Notes under the pieces: model-generated | Seen by the model: the letters and a program-made list of their open reading frames with translations, nothing else | Databases searched by the model: none | What the model was told of the DNA's origin: nothing | Program-made: the position numbers and the translations under genes | Shown: positions 62,119 through 64,000 of the stretch, one piece after another | Position numbering within the stretch: position 1 is the stretch's first letter | Layout: every line of letters begins with the position of its first letter | Virus record (IMG/VR): IMGVR_UViG_3300037517_003820 | Span: 36,280 to 100,279 of that record | Direction: 5' to 3' (one strand) | Length of the DNA stretch: 64,000 bases | Source: a virus

Positions 62119-62595
62119 TTATGTATTCATCAATGATTCCCACAACTCAATATCTGTTGCATATATTTCACGAACTCTATTTTCTTGTTCTGGCGTTAAA
62201 ATAGGTTTATTTTCACTAGCATCCAAATGTGGCAATGGCACGGTAATTCCAAGCCAATCTGCACAGTCTTGTAGTTGCGTTTCAAATAAAAATGCTCTGT
62301 CATAATTTGTAATATGGCAGAACTCACAACCGTATATTGGATTTTCTAATTGTTCTTCAACTGTTCTATTTCTATGAGCCACCATAGATCGAAATCTTTC
62401 AATTGGATTTCTAACAATAACACATTTTTGACCATTGTCTTGGCTAATTGGATAAAAATAAGCAGGATGATATGAATCTGTTATTTCTATATCTGGATAA
62501 AAGGACTGTAACATAGCCATTGCTATTGAGTGCGATCCACTGCGAGGAATTAGAATTATACTATTTCCATTCGGGCTTGTTAATATGCTTGGCAT
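62119..62595 (-). CDS. Sulfotransferase-like protein (short)
   Basis: 158 residues. SNGNSIILIPRSGSHSIAMAM resembles a PAPS-binding start (PRSGSHS), and CVIVRNPIERFRSMVAHRNR resembles the 3'-phosphate segment (RNP..R..S). The C-terminal LTPEQENRVREIYATDIELWES is typical of the end of sulfotransferase-family proteins. The protein is shorter than usual (200-300), so its activity is uncertain. It follows a Thr/Pro virion protein, the possible target of sulfated glycans. Confidence 0.6.
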   Translation of the reverse strand: MPSILTSPNGNSIILIPRSGSHSIAMAMLQSFYPDIEITDSYHPAYFYPISQDNGQKCVIVRNPIERFRSMVAHRNRTVEEQLENPIYGCEFCHITNYDRAFLFETQLQDCADWLGITVPLPHLDASENKPILTPEQENRVREIYATDIELWESLMNT

Positions 62596-62597
62596 GA

Positions 62598-64000
62598 TTA
62601 TGTAAAGTAAAGTATTACTGCTCCAGTTTCTCTAGTTTCATTTGTAAAGAATCCTCCATTACCGCCGCCTATACCGCCAGAGATAAATCCTCCATACTTA
62701 TCAAAATGACTACCAGCACCAAATACATTTGGATTACTAGGCTTAATATTTTCTATATTTGTGGTTGGGTCTATTCCTAATAGATTTAATACGGCAAATA
62801 GACCATCTACATCTGTTGCTTTAAATACTATATATCCTAGTCCAATATTTTGTGAGGTATTTCCACCAACCGCCCCCGCAGCCCAAATTCCGTTACCCAA
62901 ATATTGTATTGATCCTCCTATAGCTCCACCGTCTCCGCCAGAAAATTCTCCACCGTTATATTTGAGAGTTCCATTGCTTGCTCTACCGCCACCAAATCCA
63001 GTAATAGTCGTTCCATTATATGTTACTGTTGTATTATTACCGGGCGCATTAAAATCGCCATTACTAACAGCAGCACCAACTGTATAAGCTACAGAAGAGC
63101 CACTATTAACATTCCAAGTTTTATATGCTGTTCCACCAGCGGATCTTTCATAATTTCCACCACTTCCAATAGCCCATGCTTTCATAGTGGTGGCACCAGT
63201 TGGTACTGTATATGAAGAACCAGTTGTTAGCATAACTGCCATTGGTGAAAATTGTGTCGCAGTGGTGGGGGTTGTCGTTGGTGTTGCTGTTGGGGTTGTT
63301 GTTGTAGTGCCTGTTGGTGTTGTTGTTGTAGTGCCTGTTGGTGTTGTTGTGGGAGTAGTCGTGGGCGTTGTTGTGGTGGTTATGCTTGCTATTGATAATA
63401 TCGCTGTAGCGGTAGGATTTTGACCACCAACCCGTTCATCTTCCATCCAGCGAATGACTAAATACTCACCAGCAGTCACAGAGGCAGTGCCGGTCAGCGT
63501 ACTACCACCAATGGCGATATTAGATATCGCAGTGCCGCCAGAGATAGTGGAGTCTCTTGACCATCCATGCTGACTAGGTGTTCCAGCATGACGAAACAGT
63601 CTTGCTTCGCCCTGATAATCGCTGCCAGAAAGTGATATAGACCATGATACCGTACCGGTCTGGTTGACTAGCACCCACACGCGATGGTCCTCATCGTCAG
63701 TTGACGTATTTCCGCCTCCTACAGTGACCGTCATCGGACTTCCAGACGTTCCCTGTCCAGATACGGTGTACTGATCTGGGAATGGATTTACGTTGTCAGC
63801 AGTAGCCTTGTAATAATTAGAAAATGATAAATTGTTTTGTGCTGCTGGAGTAGCCGTGGGCGTAAGAGTGGTTGTTGTGGTTGGAGTTAGTGTAGGCGTA
63901 ATTATTGTGGTTTGACTCGGAGTTGGTGTGGGCGTAACAGATTCATCTGATTTTCTAACCTTGATAGACCCACCACTATTTAATACTTTATTTAAGTTAA
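62598..64000 (-). CDS. Thr/Pro- and Gly-rich virion protein (5' partial)
   Basis: The frame is open past the internal ATG at 63734 to the right edge, so the start is outside the window. Two Thr/Pro linkers (about 63845-63935 and 63240-63400) separate a beta-rich domain (about 63410-63800: VWVLVNQTGTVSWSISLSG, GEARLFRHAG, EYLVIRWMED) from a Gly-rich C-terminal domain (YTVPTGATTMKAWAIGSGG, then many GG and GN turns; ends GAVILYFT), which looks like a phage tail-fibre Gly-rich tip. The codon use of the middle domain is clearly more G+C-rich than that of the rest (CTG, CGC, GGC, GTG), suggesting recent acquisition. Confidence 0.7.
   Translation of the reverse strand, partial: NLNKVLNSGGSIKVRKSDESVTPTPTPSQTTIITPTLTPTTTTTLTPTATPAAQNNLSFSNYYKATADNVNPFPDQYTVSGQGTSGSPMTVTVGGGNTSTDDEDHRVWVLVNQTGTVSWSISLSGSDYQGEARLFRHAGTPSQHGWSRDSTISGGTAISNIAIGGSTLTGTASVTAGEYLVIRWMEDERVGGQNPTATAILSIASITTTTTPTTTPTTTPTGTTTTTPTGTTTTTPTATPTTTPTTATQFSPMAVMLTTGSSYTVPTGATTMKAWAIGSGGNYERSAGGTAYKTWNVNSGSSVAYTVGAAVSNGDFNAPGNNTTVTYNGTTITGFGGGRASNGTLKYNGGEFSGGDGGAIGGSIQYLGNGIWAAGAVGGNTSQNIGLGYIVFKATDVDGLFAVLNLLGIDPTTNIENIKPSNPNVFGAGSHFDKYGGFISGGIGGGNGGFFTNETRETGAVILYFT
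63240..63400 (-). repeat. Thr/Pro-coding short tandem repeats
   Basis: A run of ACA/ACT/CCA codons with a nearly identical 24-nt block (GTTGTTGTTGTAGTGCCTGTTGG on the plus strand) twice in tandem. It codes for the second Thr/Pro linker (TTTPTGTTTTTPTG) of the partial virion protein. Confidence 0.75.

Noticed and set aside
63732-63734. ATG at 63734 as start of the last virion gene.
   Set aside because: The same frame stays open to the window edge, with sensible Thr/Pro sequence upstream, so the real start is outside the window.
1-64000. CRISPR arrays, tRNA genes, integrase or attachment sites.
   Set aside because: No spaced direct repeats, cloverleaf-like sequence or recombinase motif was found by reading.

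Overview
The window reads as part of the genome of a large, AT-rich (about one third G+C by eye) tailed double-stranded DNA phage. No ribosomal, tRNA or core-metabolism genes are seen. Genes are packed with ATGA or TAATG overlaps. A nearly complete phage replication and nucleotide kit sits beside very large virion proteins. I see nothing that identifies the host; the mix of parts resembles phages known from environmental sequencing, but that is an inference. Both ends of the window cut through virion protein genes.

Layout. (1) 2-20281, plus strand: virion genes. They encode a Cys-rich tandem-repeat protein, a Thr/Pro-linker protein with Asp-box and BspA-like repeats, a 653-aa protein, a 1958-aa baseplate-hub-like protein and a 2600-aa protein. 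(2) 20285 to the right end: everything is on the minus strand, converging on (1) with only 3 nt between stop codons. Read in transcription direction from the right end, this strand has: a virion protein with Thr/Pro linkers and a small sulfotransferase-like gene; a lysis-like cassette (holin-like protein, helical protein, two single-TM proteins, papain-like peptidase); two Thr/Pro proteins carrying a circularly permuted FGE-sulfatase (C-type-lectin-like) domain, with small membrane proteins between them; a surface-glycan island (RgpF-like, GT4-GT2 fusion, GT2-like, methyltransferase, sulfotransferase, second RgpF-like); nucleotide metabolism (dCMP deaminase, ribonucleotide reductase NrdB and NrdA, MazG-like); PhoH, an HNH nuclease and small phage genes; RecA and a PD-(D/E)XK nuclease; DnaB-like helicase, primase, dNMP kinase and an intein-bearing RecB-like nuclease; a family C DNA polymerase in three pieces, with a DnaQ-like exonuclease; SSB; a second glycosyltransferase and nucleotidyltransferase island; and a Vsr-type homing endonuclease, a possible annealing protein and a zinc-ribbon protein.

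How the genes fit together. The replisome (polymerase, exonuclease, SSB, helicase, primase, RecA) and precursor supply (RNR, dCMP deaminase, dNMP kinase, MazG-like) are contiguous. Four boxes close to the sigma-70 consensus, with 16-17 nt spacers, lie on the minus strand. They suggest that host RNA polymerase reads at least ssb and dCMP deaminase, the latter perhaps as a leaderless mRNA. Four virion proteins carry long mucin-like Thr/Pro stretches, and the same window holds about ten sugar-modifying genes plus two sulfotransferase-like genes. I propose, as inference, that the phage decorates its own Thr-rich virion fibres with sulfated or methylated glycans.

Most notable points: the polymerase is split across three ORFs, with a LAGLIDADG endonuclease gene inserted exactly between two of them; a class 3 (W-C-T) intein interrupts the catalytic DWK-TG motif of a RecB-like nuclease; the FGE-sulfatase fold is circularly permuted in two virion proteins; one of these has a 50% G+C, C-ending-codon stretch that looks like a diversity-generating-retroelement variable region; and a 50-aa membrane protein gene is hidden between dCMP deaminase and nrdB.
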